Assembly (NCBI RefSeq): GCF_008973715.1
Contig: NZ_WBOL01000007.1
Coordinates: forward strand, 100,214-164,213
Reading direction: 5' to 3'
Length of the DNA stretch: 64,000 nucleotides
From: Nitrincola schmidtii
GTDB taxonomy: Bacteria; Pseudomonadota; Gammaproteobacteria; Pseudomonadales; Balneatricaceae
Made by a program: the position numbers and the translations under genes. Shown piece after piece: positions 38,965 through 49,751 of the stretch; position 1 is the stretch's first letter, and each line of letters begins with the position of its first letter. The notes under the pieces were generated by a model that made no database searches, had not been told where the DNA came from, and saw only the letters and a list, made by a program, of their open reading frames with translations.

Positions 38965-41900
38965 CGAATAGCCTCATGTATTTGCAGCTGTCTTCCCTCT
39001 GGTAGATCACGAATATGAAGGTCCATCTGTGGGAAAGCAATTTCTATCTTCGCTTGTCTAAAGGCTTTTAAGATTCTTACGTGCAAGTCGCTGATGGTGA
39101 TGTTTCGATCCATCATTTGACACACATAGACTCGTAATTCAAAGCTTAGTGAACTATCTGCAAAATTTAAGAAGTAAACGGTAGGTGCTGGGTCTTTCAG
39201 CGTTAAAGGATGATCATTTGCGATTTCTAATAATAGTTGCATGACCTGTTCAGGATCAGCATCGTAGCTCACCCCCACTGGGATAACGCAACGAGTTGTA
39301 CTGTCTGAAAGCGTCCAGTTGATCAGTCGTTCGGTAATAAAGTTTTTATTGGGCACCACTATCTCACGGTTATCCCAATCAATGATGGTGGTTGCTCGGG
39401 TGCGAATTCTCGCTACCGTACCGCTAAACTCCCCGATAGTAATGGTATCGCCAACACGCACTGGACGTTCAAACAACATGATCAAGCCAGAGACAAAGTT
39501 GGCAACCACTTCCTGCAAACCAAAACCCAGACCCAGTGTTAATGCGGCAACCATCCATTGCAACTCACTCCATCGCAAGCCCAATAAGGAGAAGATGGTA
39601 ATGACTGCAACCACTGAAATCGCGTAACGCACCAGGGTTGTGACTGTGTAGCTATGGACGGGATCGAGCAGCTGACTCCGTGACAGCAGTATCTCAATTA
39701 AACCTGGTAAGTTTTTGTTAGCGATGATGAAAATGACCGTTAGCAGAAGTGATAACAACAAGTCTTGCAGGCTGACTCGCGATAAAATTTCAGTTTCGCC
39801 CACGGCAATGGTTCTTGACCATAAAGTTACATTATCTAACCAATTCAGCGCAGGAAGTACGTCTGCCCAAACAATAAACAATGCCACGACAACGGCACTA
39901 AATACGGATGTTTTTAATAAGGTTTGGGTTTGCTGACCCACATCTTCAATACTTAAATGCGGATCTGGTATATCGGTTGCGCCTTCAACCTCACTGTTCG
40001 ACTCAAGGGCTGCACGCGCTCTCTGTTCTTTCATGCGACGAATTCTTAAGCGTGTTTCACTCAATACCAACGCTCGAACAGAAATAGAATAAACCAGTAG
40101 CACCAAACTAAACACAACAAGCGTATCTACAAACCTTGGCAGTAGTTCACTGACGGTTAATAAATACCCGCTCAAGGTCAAAATAAGTGTCAGAAAAAAT
40201 ATAATCATAAAAGAAAAGCGGATGATTTTACGCTTAGTTCCTTGGAAGAATGCGCTTTTATCTTCCTCAGCAGGCGCAAGAATTTTCCATGTAATCAGCA
40301 TGTTCAACAGAATAATAGTACAAAGCCCTATACGGCCAAAGACATCGTATATAAGATCATCTGGATGCCCGTAGGTCAGTGCCACAAAAATGATTAATGA
40401 TAACTGTGAAGGTAAAAACCAGATTAAATTAAGACGAATTCGCCTTAATAATAGTGGGTTCCATTCAAAATGAGCACGACCCACGCCGTTCTCTTTGGTA
40501 AAAATTAAAAATAGATGCCCAGCTAGCCACCAGCTAGCGGTTGCAAACATCACACTGGATAAGATCTCAACCCCGGGGTTAATGTCACCCTTCAAGAAAA
40601 CATAAGAAAAGCCATATAAAAACACAGGTATGGGAAGCACGGCTAACAGACTCCATCCCATCGCTTTAAAGGTTAAACCGATATTGTCCGTATACTTATG
40701 TGTTGTCTGCTTCGCTATCTCTTGAAGCTGTGTGTCTGTTTTGCGTCCAAAGACATACAAACCAGCGACTAAGAGAATGACCATCAGGCTGATAAGAGGA
40801 GATTCTCGCAGTGAAGAGACGATTCCTTTTACCACGCCCTGCCACACCGATACCTCAAGCAACACTGGAACCGCATCAGGAACGCGATTAAACCAAGCCG
40901 CACTGATAGGACTATGACTTGGCCACCAAAGCAGTGTTTCTTTTAAGATTAAATCCAATCGAGTGGATAATTCAGACACTTCGCGCAAGCGATATTCGTT
41001 CAGCCTCAACTCTTCAGTAAGCTGCTGTTCCGCTTGAATTTGTAAATCTAAAAGACCCGTGCCTATCCTCATTAACTCTTGAAGATCACCGACTAAGGCA
41101 CTGACCTCTGGTAGTTGGCGAACTCTGCGCAAGTCGTCGCGCAGGCCGACACTTCTGAGACGCGACTGTACTAAGTCTCTTTCAAGTGCCTGAAGAGTGG
41201 CACGAGGATTACCATAAATATCTAAACGCTTCTGTTCATCTAAAAACTGAGTACCTACCGCTTGTGTTAAACCACCAATTTCCAAACGTTCTTCAACTGC
41301 ACGCAAAGAATGACGCAGCTCTCCAATCCAGTTTTCATAATCTGTTCGTTGACCTTGTAAGTTACGAATTCGATCGTACTGATCCGCAACACTGTTGATA
41401 CGTTGACGTATTTCAGCGATTTCATTTGAAAATTGCTGAACAATTTCAGGATCTCTCTCAATCAGTCTCGATAAAGAGGCGCTTAACTCTCTTAGCTCTT
41501 GGGTTGAGCGTAAATTTAACTCGTTTTCTAACCACTGTAAGGTAGAAGCAATTAAGCTGAGCTCAAGTTCTGCTCCTTTGACTTCTATTCTTAACACTTG
41601 AATTCTAGGTTGTAACAATGCTTGATCTAAACGTGCTGCTAATAATCGTGCCTCCTGGCGGCGTTGTGTCGACACCATGAGTGCATCCAGAGCTTTCATC
41701 AATCTGATATTCTCTGGGTCATAAGAAGTTTCGACTGATTCCTGATTCAGCTCATTCATCAAACGATTTAGCAGCTCAGTTTGCGTTCGCTCTTGTTCTT
41801 CTAAGCGCTGGAGGCTGGATTGCTTTTGATCCAGTTCTAACATTATTTGCTGCTGTCTGGTGCGCAGATCGCCAATGGAGGCTTCTATTTGCGATAGAGA

Positions 41901-42350
41901 GGCATCATCTTCAATAAACTGAGATCGAAACATAACTAAATCATTTAAACGAGAACGCCAAAGCGGAATGTTCTCAGAAAAACTTTGTAGTTCACTCTGT
42001 CGTAACAGAGCGCCAGACAATCGCTCATTGGCCAAGCGTTCATTTTCAAGAACCTGATCCCAATGCATTGCAGCAGCATCTACTAAATCATCAGAAACGA
42101 CTTTTTCTTCTTCGGCAACCTCTTTTAAGGATCCTTCATGCCATGCATTAATTGCCGACACATCGATTTCATTCAGTTTTGATCTAACTTCGCTTGCGAT
42201 AGACTCTAGTTCACCCAAAAAAACAGATACGTGTTCCCGTGATTGCACATCGACATTAGCAGAGGCAAAGTTCGGCAAGATTAGCATCAACGCAATACAG
42301 ATAGCGAAGAGAGAGACTCTTACTGAAGAGGAGCGTTGGTTTGCTTGCAT
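38961..42350 (-). CDS. mscK: MscK/KefA-type mechanosensitive channel
   Basis: 1129 residues, the size of MscK. A signal peptide (ending NFASANV) precedes a ~450-residue periplasmic coiled-coil domain, then eleven or so membrane helices. The C-terminal MscS pore is clear: LGLGFGLQEVVANFVSGLIMLFERPVRVGDTITIG, followed by IIDWDNREIVVPNKNFITERLINWTL. It releases solutes on osmotic downshift. Operonic with rmuC. Confidence 0.93.
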   Translation of the reverse strand: MQANQRSSSVRVSLFAICIALMLILPNFASANVDVQSREHVSVFLGELESIASEVRSKLNEIDVSAINAWHEGSLKEVAEEEKVVSDDLVDAAAMHWDQVLENERLANERLSGALLRQSELQSFSENIPLWRSRLNDLVMFRSQFIEDDASLSQIEASIGDLRTRQQQIMLELDQKQSSLQRLEEQERTQTELLNRLMNELNQESVETSYDPENIRLMKALDALMVSTQRRQEARLLAARLDQALLQPRIQVLRIEVKGAELELSLIASTLQWLENELNLRSTQELRELSASLSRLIERDPEIVQQFSNEIAEIRQRINSVADQYDRIRNLQGQRTDYENWIGELRHSLRAVEERLEIGGLTQAVGTQFLDEQKRLDIYGNPRATLQALERDLVQSRLRSVGLRDDLRRVRQLPEVSALVGDLQELMRIGTGLLDLQIQAEQQLTEELRLNEYRLREVSELSTRLDLILKETLLWWPSHSPISAAWFNRVPDAVPVLLEVSVWQGVVKGIVSSLRESPLISLMVILLVAGLYVFGRKTDTQLQEIAKQTTHKYTDNIGLTFKAMGWSLLAVLPIPVFLYGFSYVFLKGDINPGVEILSSVMFATASWWLAGHLFLIFTKENGVGRAHFEWNPLLLRRIRLNLIWFLPSQLSLIIFVALTYGHPDDLIYDVFGRIGLCTIILLNMLITWKILAPAEEDKSAFFQGTKRKIIRFSFMIIFFLTLILTLSGYLLTVSELLPRFVDTLVVFSLVLLVYSISVRALVLSETRLRIRRMKEQRARAALESNSEVEGATDIPDPHLSIEDVGQQTQTLLKTSVFSAVVVALFIVWADVLPALNWLDNVTLWSRTIAVGETEILSRVSLQDLLLSLLLTVIFIIANKNLPGLIEILLSRSQLLDPVHSYTVTTLVRYAISVVAVITIFSLLGLRWSELQWMVAALTLGLGFGLQEVVANFVSGLIMLFERPVRVGDTITIGEFSGTVARIRTRATTIIDWDNREIVVPNKNFITERLINWTLSDSTTRCVIPVGVSYDADPEQVMQLLLEIANDHPLTLKDPAPTVYFLNFADSSLSFELRVYVCQMMDRNITISDLHVRILKAFRQAKIEIAFPQMDLHIRDLPEGRQLQIHEAIR

Positions 42351-42449
42351 AGTCTACCGCCTGTTACTAAAGTTATGGCCTAAGTATATCACTGACAGTG
42401 ATTGTCGATAGAGAGACAGGTTCCTGTTCAAACATTTAAAGAAGGTATT

Positions 42450-43487
42450 ATGAAATATAGGCCGCTTGGAAACACTGATCTATCCTTATCTGAACTCACT
42501 CTCGGCACCATGACCTGGGGTGAACAAAACACCGAAGCAGAAGCTCATCAGCAAATAGACATGGCACTGGCTGCGGGTATCAATTGTTTGGATGTTGCAG
42601 AAATGTATCCTGTGCCGCCTAAAGCCGAAACGCAAGGATTAACTGAAGCTTATTTAGGCACTTGGCTGCAAAAAAATGGACAACGTGATCGTTTAGTCGT
42701 TGCCACAAAAGTGACTGGACCCGGAGAGACCTTTCATTATTTGCGAGGCGGAACGCGACTTACTCGACAGCAGATTCTCGACGCAGCGGAAGCCAGTCTC
42801 AAGCGCCTGCAAACTGACTATATTGACCTTTATCAAATTCACTGGCCAGAGCGTCAAACTAACTTTTTTGGGCGTTTAGGCTATCAACATGTGACTGATG
42901 AGCTGGGTATTCCTATTGAAGAAACACTCCGCGCCTGTGAAGAACTGGTCAGCAGTGGCAAGGTTCGTCATATAGGAATCTCGAACGAAACACCCTGGGG
43001 TATGCATGAGTACTTACGATTAAGTGAGCAGCACAACCTACCCAGAATTGTGTCGGTTCAAAACCCTTACAACTTGCTTAATCGCATTTATGAGGTAGGA
43101 CTTGCTGAAATGTCGATTCGTGAAAAAATCGGTTTATTGGCTTACTCACCCTTGGCCTTTGGTGTCTTAAGTGGCAAGTACTTACAGGGACAGCGGCCTG
43201 CAAAAGCACGATTAACCTTATACGAACGCTTTCAACGCTATACCTCACCGATGGCGGAACAGGTAACGGCGGCCTATGTAGATCTGGCAAACGCCCATGG
43301 GTTAAACCCTAGCCAAATGGCGCTGGCCTTTGTTACACAGCAGCCATTCGTGACCAGTAATATTATCGGTGCGACCACGCTGGAACAGCTTGACGTCAAT
43401 ATCGGTTCAAGTGACTTAGTCCTTTCAGATGAGGTATTAGATGCAATTGAGCAAATCCATCTTCTGCAACCTAACCCCTGCCCTTAA
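42450..43487 (+). CDS. tas: Aldo/keto reductase, Tas-like
   Basis: 345 residues from the ATG at 42450, with AAGAAGG 5 nt before it; the frame is open back to 42402 without a better start. MKYRPLGNTDLSLSELTLGTMTWGEQNTEAEAHQQIDMALAAGINCLDVAEMYPVPP is the Tas signature. The catalytic tetrad is present: Asp/Tyr in LDVAEMY, Lys in VVATKVTG, His in DLYQIHWPER. NADPH-dependent; physiological substrate unknown. Confidence 0.9.
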   Translation: MKYRPLGNTDLSLSELTLGTMTWGEQNTEAEAHQQIDMALAAGINCLDVAEMYPVPPKAETQGLTEAYLGTWLQKNGQRDRLVVATKVTGPGETFHYLRGGTRLTRQQILDAAEASLKRLQTDYIDLYQIHWPERQTNFFGRLGYQHVTDELGIPIEETLRACEELVSSGKVRHIGISNETPWGMHEYLRLSEQHNLPRIVSVQNPYNLLNRIYEVGLAEMSIREKIGLLAYSPLAFGVLSGKYLQGQRPAKARLTLYERFQRYTSPMAEQVTAAYVDLANAHGLNPSQMALAFVTQQPFVTSNIIGATTLEQLDVNIGSSDLVLSDEVLDAIEQIHLLQPNPCP

Positions 43488-43501
43488 GACGATTTAGATC
43501 C

Positions 43502-44377
43502 TTAAGCCACAATCACACAAATCGCACCGACGACAATTAACAACAGCCCGATTAAGTCTCGACGAGTTAACGACTCTTGAAACCATCGGGCTGATATCAT
43601 CAAGGTAAAGAGAATTTCGATCTGACCCAGTGTCTTAACCATCGCAACAGTTTCTAAACTCATGGCGGTAAACCAGCCGAGTGACCCAAAAAAGCTACAC
43701 ACGCTTATCGCAAGCGTTAGCTTAGGTCTAAGCCAAAGTGCTTTTAAGGTTAGTGGATCTTTAATAGTAATCCACACCAACAAGATCAAGGTTTGTAAAC
43801 TGATCACACACAGCAACACCCAGGCGGCACTATGAAGAAATGGCAAGCCCAATAATAAACTGGCTTCACGCACCCAAAGAGTTGTCAATGCAAAGCATAA
43901 ACCACTGGCTAAGCCCGTAAACAACGTGGGTAAGGAAATCTCTTTAAAACTCGCTGGATTAGCCATTAACCAAATGGCTACCGAGCCGATCAGCACACCT
44001 AACCATGCCAGCGGCGTTAAGAAAGCGCTAAAAAACAATGCTCCTAAAATTGCGGCAATCACGGCTTCACTTTTCGCCAAACCAACACCCATGGCATAGT
44101 TACGCAACCGAAACAGCATTACCATTAATACAGTTGCAGCGATCTGCACCAACGACGCCAGCACAATAAATAGCCAATACTTTCCTGTAAATTCAGGCGC
44201 TTCAGCTTCGCCAAAATGGTACAACAAGATCAGATAGATCACCGCTAAAGGACTGGCATAAATAAAACGTGCCAGGGTTACCCCTGCACTACTGACATCC
44301 CGACTAAGATGTTTCTGAAATGCGTTGCGCCAGGACTGCATAAATGCAGCAAAAATAGTAAAAGGAATCCACAGCAT
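43502..44377 (-). CDS. EamA/DMT-superfamily transporter
   Basis: 291 residues from the ATG at 44377 (a TTG at 44416 is the longer, less likely start). Ten hydrophobic helices in two EamA repeats (MLWIPFTIFAAFMQSWRNAFQK at the start; GLASGLCFALTTLWVREASLLLG in the second half). Probably an inner-membrane metabolite exporter; substrate unknown. It converges with tas. Confidence 0.85.
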   Translation of the reverse strand: MLWIPFTIFAAFMQSWRNAFQKHLSRDVSSAGVTLARFIYASPLAVIYLILLYHFGEAEAPEFTGKYWLFIVLASLVQIAATVLMVMLFRLRNYAMGVGLAKSEAVIAAILGALFFSAFLTPLAWLGVLIGSVAIWLMANPASFKEISLPTLFTGLASGLCFALTTLWVREASLLLGLPFLHSAAWVLLCVISLQTLILLVWITIKDPLTLKALWLRPKLTLAISVCSFFGSLGWFTAMSLETVAMVKTLGQIEILFTLMISARWFQESLTRRDLIGLLLIVVGAICVIVA

Positions 44378-44477
44378 GGAAGTAACAGATCCAATAAAGT
44401 TGCAAAAAACGATCAATCAGGCAAGATGCTCGGGATCGAGACAATTAGCCGCATATCGCGACTCAAGGAGAACCACG

Positions 44478-44909
44478 ATGCGATTCTACGCTTTATTAAC
44501 CGCCATGCTAACCAGTGCCGTCATATTTTCATCAATGGCACAGGCCGAAACGCCTAATATTAATCCTGGCTTTTGGCAGCACAACACCTCATTGAGCTTG
44601 CAAGGTCCATTCAATATGCCACCTCAAGTGACCACAGACCAAGAGTGTATCAGCCAAGCTGATATTGATCAGGGTGTTGAGGTTCTCGACCTGCCACAAG
44701 GATGTTCTTTAACCAATTATGATATTCGTAGAGACGGTGCGGATTACAGTATGCAATGCGACATTCAAGGGATGAAAGCTGACTTCAAAGGTAGGCTGAA
44801 TTTTTACGGTGATAACATGAATGGCACTATGTCGAGTGATGTCGAAACACCCTTAGGTGTTATGACCATGCAGATGCAGACTGAAGCGCGTCGTATCAGA
44901 GATTGCTAA
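44478..44909 (+). CDS. Periplasmic DUF3617-type protein
   Basis: 143 residues from the ATG at 44478 with AAGGAG 7 nt upstream. The frame is open further upstream but this is the only start with a ribosome site and it gives a proper signal peptide (MRFYALLTAMLTSAVIFSSMAQA). The mature part (PNINPGFWQHNTSLSLQG, a conserved pair of Cys around QECISQADIDQG...LPQGCSL, and a final Cys) matches DUF3617. Function unknown. Confidence 0.8.
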   Translation: MRFYALLTAMLTSAVIFSSMAQAETPNINPGFWQHNTSLSLQGPFNMPPQVTTDQECISQADIDQGVEVLDLPQGCSLTNYDIRRDGADYSMQCDIQGMKADFKGRLNFYGDNMNGTMSSDVETPLGVMTMQMQTEARRIRDC

Positions 44910-44914
44910 GTTAT

Positions 44915-44948
44915 TTGGGCTCACAGATCTGAATTATCGTGAGCCCAA
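44915..44948. terminator. Hairpin between convergent genes
   Basis: TTGGGCTCAC (44915-44924) and GTGAGCCCAA (44939-44948) form a perfect 10-bp stem with a 14-nt loop. There is no long T-run on either side, so it may block converging transcription or protect 3' ends rather than terminate strongly. Confidence 0.5.
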
Positions 44949-44953
44949 CGTAT

Positions 44954-45658
44954 TTACTGCCCCGTGATTTGATGTTCCAAATGCGCCACTAGGTCTTTAG
45001 GTAAATTCAGTTTATGTGCCAGCGCTTCCAAGTAAACACGCTCAGCAGGATGATCACCATCGACCGCTAAACGGGAAACTAAATACACTTCAGACGCTTG
45101 TTCGATTCCCGCAACCTTAGAAACCAACTGATCCAAACTCGGAGGATTTCTAAGGGTATCAAATACAAAAGCTTTACTTTCTGCATCAAACGATAGCTTT
45201 TCAACCTGATCGAAAATCAACTTTTGTTCATTAGCATCAATATGACCATCTGAGTTGGCGGCCGCAATCATGGCTGAAACCAGCGTTAAACCAAAATCTT
45301 GTCCCTGCTGTTGATCGGTGGGTAACAGAAATGCAGGATCTATCTTATTCATATCCTCTGGACTTGCCATAGGCGCTGTTGCTGCAGATTTTCCTTGTTG
45401 CCAATTTTGGTATGCTTTAAAAGCCAGAGCACCCGCCGCGGCAGCACCACCGTAACCGGCAACACCTCCTGCCATTTTGCGTACTTTTTTACTACCTAAA
45501 AGCAAGCCAACCAAACCGCCCGCCACAGCACCACCGGTAAAATTACCACCGGGTATATTCATCTGACTGCCAATCTCCTTGGCTTTTTGGCTCAATTGAC
45601 CTGCATTTCCCGCTGAACTACCCAAAAACTGTTCTAAAAGCTTGCCTGCGTTGATCAC
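44954..45658 (-). CDS. YebE-like DUF533/TerB-fold inner-membrane protein
   Basis: 234 residues. The N-terminal third is Gly/Ala-rich with a hydrophobic GLVGLLLGSKKVRKMAGGVAGYGGAAAAGALAFKAY segment; the C-terminal ~110 residues form a helical TerB-like domain (LTLVSAMIAAANSDGHIDANEQKLIFDQVEKL). This arrangement matches E. coli YebE. Function unknown. Confidence 0.85.
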   Translation of the reverse strand: MINAGKLLEQFLGSSAGNAGQLSQKAKEIGSQMNIPGGNFTGGAVAGGLVGLLLGSKKVRKMAGGVAGYGGAAAAGALAFKAYQNWQQGKSAATAPMASPEDMNKIDPAFLLPTDQQQGQDFGLTLVSAMIAAANSDGHIDANEQKLIFDQVEKLSFDAESKAFVFDTLRNPPSLDQLVSKVAGIEQASEVYLVSRLAVDGDHPAERVYLEALAHKLNLPKDLVAHLEHQITGQ

Positions 45659-45749
45659 ACCAGTATCTCCTTTTTCAAATATTTATCAGTAAGATCAGCT
45701 ATTGAAGATTAAGTTCAGCATACTGAATTCAGTCACATTGAGATGACCA

Positions 45750-47348
45750 CTAGACCCGAAACTTACTAATCTGCTGCTGCAACGCTTCGGCATTGTGTTT
45801 CAGTTGCTGACTGACATGATGAGTGGTTTGCAGTGCATGCCGTGTTTCTTCAGTCATATCGGCAATCATTTGCATATTTTGGTTAATCTCTTCAGAAGTC
45901 AACGATTGCTCCTCTGATGCGCTGGCGATTTGGGTGCTCATGTCGAAAATTTGATTAATCGCCTCCAGTAACGCATCGATTTCAACCACGGTTTCATTAG
46001 CATGCTTGATAAGCTGCTCCATCTCTTGACGACTTTCTCCCATCGCAAGGTTGGCTTTTTCTGAATGATGGACCAATTGATTAACCACTGATGAAATTTC
46101 TTCCGAACTGTCCGCAGATCGTGATGCGAGTGAACGCACCTCATCAGCAACCACTGCAAAACCACGCCCCTGATCACCCGCTCTTGCTGCCTCGATAGAG
46201 GCATTAAGCGCCAGCAAGTTGGTTTGTTCAGCAATACCTTTAATTTCGTTGATAATTCGGTTGATACCTTCACAACGGACATTCAAATCACTGACAACAT
46301 TAGAGGCGGTAGACATATGTTGCCCAAGATTATTTAAGGTGACTACCGTATTTGCCATACGTTGCTGACTACGCGTTGCATTATCACGGCCCAACTCTGC
46401 TGCTGCATGAGTTTGAGAAACACGTTGCGCCACTTCATGCGAACTTGCGCTCATCTCGGTGACTGCAGCTGCCACAGTATCAGTTTTTTGGCTTTGTTGA
46501 TCAATGCGTTGAGTTGAAGCATTGGTATGTTCAAACACTTCTCGCGTAATTTCAGTTACATGTGAGGCATTTTCAGTAACCGATTTGACCAAATCCTTTA
46601 AGCTTCCTTGCATGCGTGCTAGTGACGCCAATAGACTAGAAGATTCAACCCCTTGTAGTTGGATATGCTTAGTGAGGTCGCCATTTGAAATTTGATTAGC
46701 CAAATCAACAGCAAGTTTTAACTCTCCACCTAACGCATGGGTTAACTGTCGATAAAATTTCCACGCTACAAATACCAGTAAAGACATGGCAACAAGTATC
46801 ATCAGAGCTGATCCCGTTATAGCCGAATCTCTGACCTTTGCTGCTTCTTGAAATGCCGTCTGTGCCAACTGTGCTTGCGCATCTAAAGCCTGTAGCCAAG
46901 GTTGTCTAAATGCTTGCCATGCGGCTGCTTCAGTTTCTCTTGTAATGCGCATTGCTCCGGCTGCATCACCGGCATTAGCTCTTTCAAACATTCGATCAGC
47001 TTCAACCATCCAGGTGTTTAGATCCACCAAGATACGATCCACATCTGAGGACACTTTGCCTTGAAGCTTGGGTAATACATCAATAATTTCTTGCTTAGCA
47101 CGGTTGTAACTGATATTCGGCTGCTCTGCTGAAGGATTTGCTACTTTCGCTAGAATGGCCAAGCGTAAGCCTAAACCCTCTTGAAATAGTTTAACCATGT
47201 AGCGTTCAGAGGCGATGTCTGTTTCGATATGCTCTACTAAAACCCCTGAACTTTTATTCATCAGAACAAAGGTAATCCCTGAAGTTGCAATCATCAAAAT
47301 AGCAACAGACACAATCTTAATCGTAAGAGATCGCTTAACATTTAGCAT
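45750..47348 (-). CDS. Methyl-accepting chemotaxis protein (four-helix-bundle sensor)
   Basis: 532 residues. Two membrane helices (~10-32 and ~180-205) flank a ~150-residue helical periplasmic domain of the 4HB_MCP type; a HAMP-like segment follows ([17 protein letters not shown]), then the signalling domain with the conserved hairpin tip [40 protein letters not shown]. No CheR-tethering pentapeptide is seen at the C-terminus. Ligand unknown. Confidence 0.92.
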   Translation of the reverse strand: MLNVKRSLTIKIVSVAILMIATSGITFVLMNKSSGVLVEHIETDIASERYMVKLFQEGLGLRLAILAKVANPSAEQPNISYNRAKQEIIDVLPKLQGKVSSDVDRILVDLNTWMVEADRMFERANAGDAAGAMRITRETEAAAWQAFRQPWLQALDAQAQLAQTAFQEAAKVRDSAITGSALMILVAMSLLVFVAWKFYRQLTHALGGELKLAVDLANQISNGDLTKHIQLQGVESSSLLASLARMQGSLKDLVKSVTENASHVTEITREVFEHTNASTQRIDQQSQKTDTVAAAVTEMSASSHEVAQRVSQTHAAAELGRDNATRSQQRMANTVVTLNNLGQHMSTASNVVSDLNVRCEGINRIINEIKGIAEQTNLLALNASIEAARAGDQGRGFAVVADEVRSLASRSADSSEEISSVVNQLVHHSEKANLAMGESRQEMEQLIKHANETVVEIDALLEAINQIFDMSTQIASASEEQSLTSEEINQNMQMIADMTEETRHALQTTHHVSQQLKHNAEALQQQISKFRV

Positions 47349-47441
47349 TAGATAGATCCTTAGTCACACAGCGGAGGATGTATCTAAATACTATGACACT
47401 TTTTTAAAAAAAGCCTATGACATAGGTCTACTAAATTGAAA

Positions 47442-48578
47442 TTAATCTGCTCTTTTTAGACGAATGACTTGCCCTTGTGCATGATCGGTTAATAACCAAA
47501 GTTCGCCCTCAGGAGATTGACGTATATCTCGAATACGCTGACCAAAGCCTTGCAAAAAACGTTCTTGTTCTTCTAACTGATAACCGTCTTCTGATTCCAC
47601 AACAGACACTCGCGAAATCAGTCTATCTCGCAACGCGCCATTAAGAATTTGACCTTGCCAGTTAGGAAATTCGTCTCCTGTGTAAAACACCATACCACTG
47701 GGTGCGATAGATGGTGTCCAATGCAGTAATGGAGACTCCATTCCTTCCAACTCAGCATGAGGGGTAATACGCGTGCCACTGTAATTGATACCATGGGTGA
47801 CTTCTGGCCAACCGTAATTTAGGCCCGCTTGTATTAAATTAATCTCATCGCCTCCCCGTGGACCATGCTCACTTGACCAAACCTGCCCAGTCACAGGGTG
47901 AAGTGTCAAACCTTGAGGATTTCGATTCCCCACGGTGTATATTTCATCCTGAATTTCATCATTTCCAATAAAAGGATTATCAACGGGTATCCTTCCGTCG
48001 TCATGTAAGCGAATGATACTACCAGCATGATCTGACCCTTGTTGCGCGCGTTCCATTTCGCCACGATCACCCACAGCAATGTATAAGTATCCTTGTGTAT
48101 CAAATACCATACGACCTCCAAAATGCCGGCCACCAGAAGATCGCGGTAATGCTTCAAATAGAATCTCTTGATCTACCAGTTCATGTCCTACTAGACGTGC
48201 TCGCATGACACGGGTGGTGAGGCCTTGCGAGGTTTGATCTGAGTAAGCAAGATAAACCCAAGCGTTGCTATCAAAATCGGGGTGCAATACAACATCCAAC
48301 AATCCGCCCTGACCGACTGCGGCCACTTGCGGCACTCCTGCAATAGCTTCTGGATGAAGACTGCCCTGCTGAATCAGCCTAAGACGACCATCACGCTCGG
48401 TAACCAGTTGGTCACCGTTAGGCAAAAAAGCAATAGACCATGGATGACTCAAACCCGATGCAACCACTTCAATATTGACGTTGTAATGCTGCGTGCTCAA
48501 TTGCTGATTAGCCCAAGCAGGCTGAATAGAAAGAAGTAGACCCGCCATTAGCAGCGTCACTGGCATTTTGTTATGCAT
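47442..48578 (-). CDS. PQQ-dependent aldose sugar dehydrogenase (YliI-type)
   Basis: 378 residues from the ATG at 48578, with AGAGG 6 nt upstream and a signal peptide (MHNKMPVTLLMAGLLLSIQPAWA); the frame is open to 48629. Beta-propeller signature segments include GLSHPWSIAFLPNGDQLVTERDGRLRLI, RHFGGRMVFDTQGYLYIAVGDRG, and EHGPRGGDEINLIQAGLNYGWPEVTHG. It oxidises aldoses in the periplasm using PQQ; no PQQ-synthesis gene is in the window. Confidence 0.88.
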   Translation of the reverse strand: MHNKMPVTLLMAGLLLSIQPAWANQQLSTQHYNVNIEVVASGLSHPWSIAFLPNGDQLVTERDGRLRLIQQGSLHPEAIAGVPQVAAVGQGGLLDVVLHPDFDSNAWVYLAYSDQTSQGLTTRVMRARLVGHELVDQEILFEALPRSSGGRHFGGRMVFDTQGYLYIAVGDRGEMERAQQGSDHAGSIIRLHDDGRIPVDNPFIGNDEIQDEIYTVGNRNPQGLTLHPVTGQVWSSEHGPRGGDEINLIQAGLNYGWPEVTHGINYSGTRITPHAELEGMESPLLHWTPSIAPSGMVFYTGDEFPNWQGQILNGALRDRLISRVSVVESEDGYQLEEQERFLQGFGQRIRDIRQSPEGELWLLTDHAQGQVIRLKRAD

Positions 48579-48733
48579 AAGAACCTCTTTGGTCTCTATA
48601 ACTGATTTAACACATAGTTTCGCTTTCAATAATCAAACTCGTCTTCTAATATTAGCTGTCAGATCAGCAAAGCGTTAATCCGTGGTATAAAACACTTACT
48701 TTTGATATACCTACGACAAACTAAGGAAAACAG

Positions 48734-49741
48734 ATGAAATTAAAACAACAATTAACAGCCTTGGCAGCAGCTGCCTGCCTTTCAATGAGTGCCTCCTCAT
48801 TTGCTCAAGAAACACGTGAATTTTCAGTCTCCACGGTCTTAGGTGACGCCTTCCCTTGGGGACAAGCAGCGACCAAATGGGCAGAGCTGGTTGAAGAACG
48901 CTCTGAGGGGCGAATGAAATTAACCATCTATCCCAACGCACAACTGGTTTCAGGTGATCAAACGCGCGAATTTTCAGCCATGCGTAGCGGTATTATTGAT
49001 ATGGCGGTTGCCTCGACGATTAACTGGTCCCCACAAGTACCTGAACTGAACCTCTTCTCTTTACCTTTTTTAATGCCAGATGAAGCCGCTATTGATGCGA
49101 TTACTCAGGGTGAAGCTGGTGAAGAGATCTTTGCCGCCATTGAGCGCCGTGGCGTTATTCCACTAGCCTGGGGTGAAAACGGTTTCCGCGAACTTTCTAA
49201 CTCTCGCGGTGCGATTGCCGAACCCGCTGATATGCGTGGTCTAAAAGTACGTGTAGTCGGTTCTCCCCTTTTCTTGGATACCTTCAACACGCTAGGTGCT
49301 AATCCAACACAGATGAGCTGGGCTGATGCACAACCTGCATTAACCACGGGCGCCGTTGATGGTCAGGAAAACCCATTGTCGGTCTTTGATGTTGCTCGTA
49401 TTGATCAAGTCGGTCAGCAGTATTTAACACTATGGCGCTATATGGCTGATCCTTTAGTGTTTGGTGTTAATCAGCGTGTTTGGAATTCTTTATCTGCTGA
49501 AGATCAAACCCTCCTTCGCGAAACCGCAATTGAAGCGGGTGCGTGGGAGATTGCCAAGTCTCGCGCAGAGTTAGCGGATACGTTAGAGCGTATCAAAGAG
49601 CGTGGCGTTCAAGTGAACTCACTAACACCTGAGCAGCATCAAGCTTTTGTTGAGGCGACTCAATCCGTTTATGAAAAATGGGTGCCGAGAATTGGTGCTG
49701 AATTGGTTGAGAAGGCTCAAACCGCCATTGATGCACGTTAA
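48734..49741 (+). CDS. dctP: TRAP transporter solute-binding protein (DctP family)
   Basis: 335 residues with a signal peptide ending ASSFAQ. DctP-type segments are FPWGQAATKWAELVEERSEGRMKLTIYPNAQLVSGDQTREFSAMRSGIIDMAV, GLKVRVVGSPLFLDTFNTLGANPTQMSWADAQPALTTGAVDGQENP. It captures an organic acid or similar solute for the membrane pair encoded next; substrate not determinable here. A strong terminator follows. Confidence 0.93.
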   Translation: MKLKQQLTALAAAACLSMSASSFAQETREFSVSTVLGDAFPWGQAATKWAELVEERSEGRMKLTIYPNAQLVSGDQTREFSAMRSGIIDMAVASTINWSPQVPELNLFSLPFLMPDEAAIDAITQGEAGEEIFAAIERRGVIPLAWGENGFRELSNSRGAIAEPADMRGLKVRVVGSPLFLDTFNTLGANPTQMSWADAQPALTTGAVDGQENPLSVFDVARIDQVGQQYLTLWRYMADPLVFGVNQRVWNSLSAEDQTLLRETAIEAGAWEIAKSRAELADTLERIKERGVQVNSLTPEQHQAFVEATQSVYEKWVPRIGAELVEKAQTAIDAR

Positions 49742-49751
49742 TCTATAAAAC

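Noticed and set aside
47385..47430. Short inverted repeat and A/T run upstream of the first chemoreceptor gene
   Set aside because: Short arms and AT-rich context; could easily arise by chance and is misplaced for a terminator of either divergently oriented neighbour.
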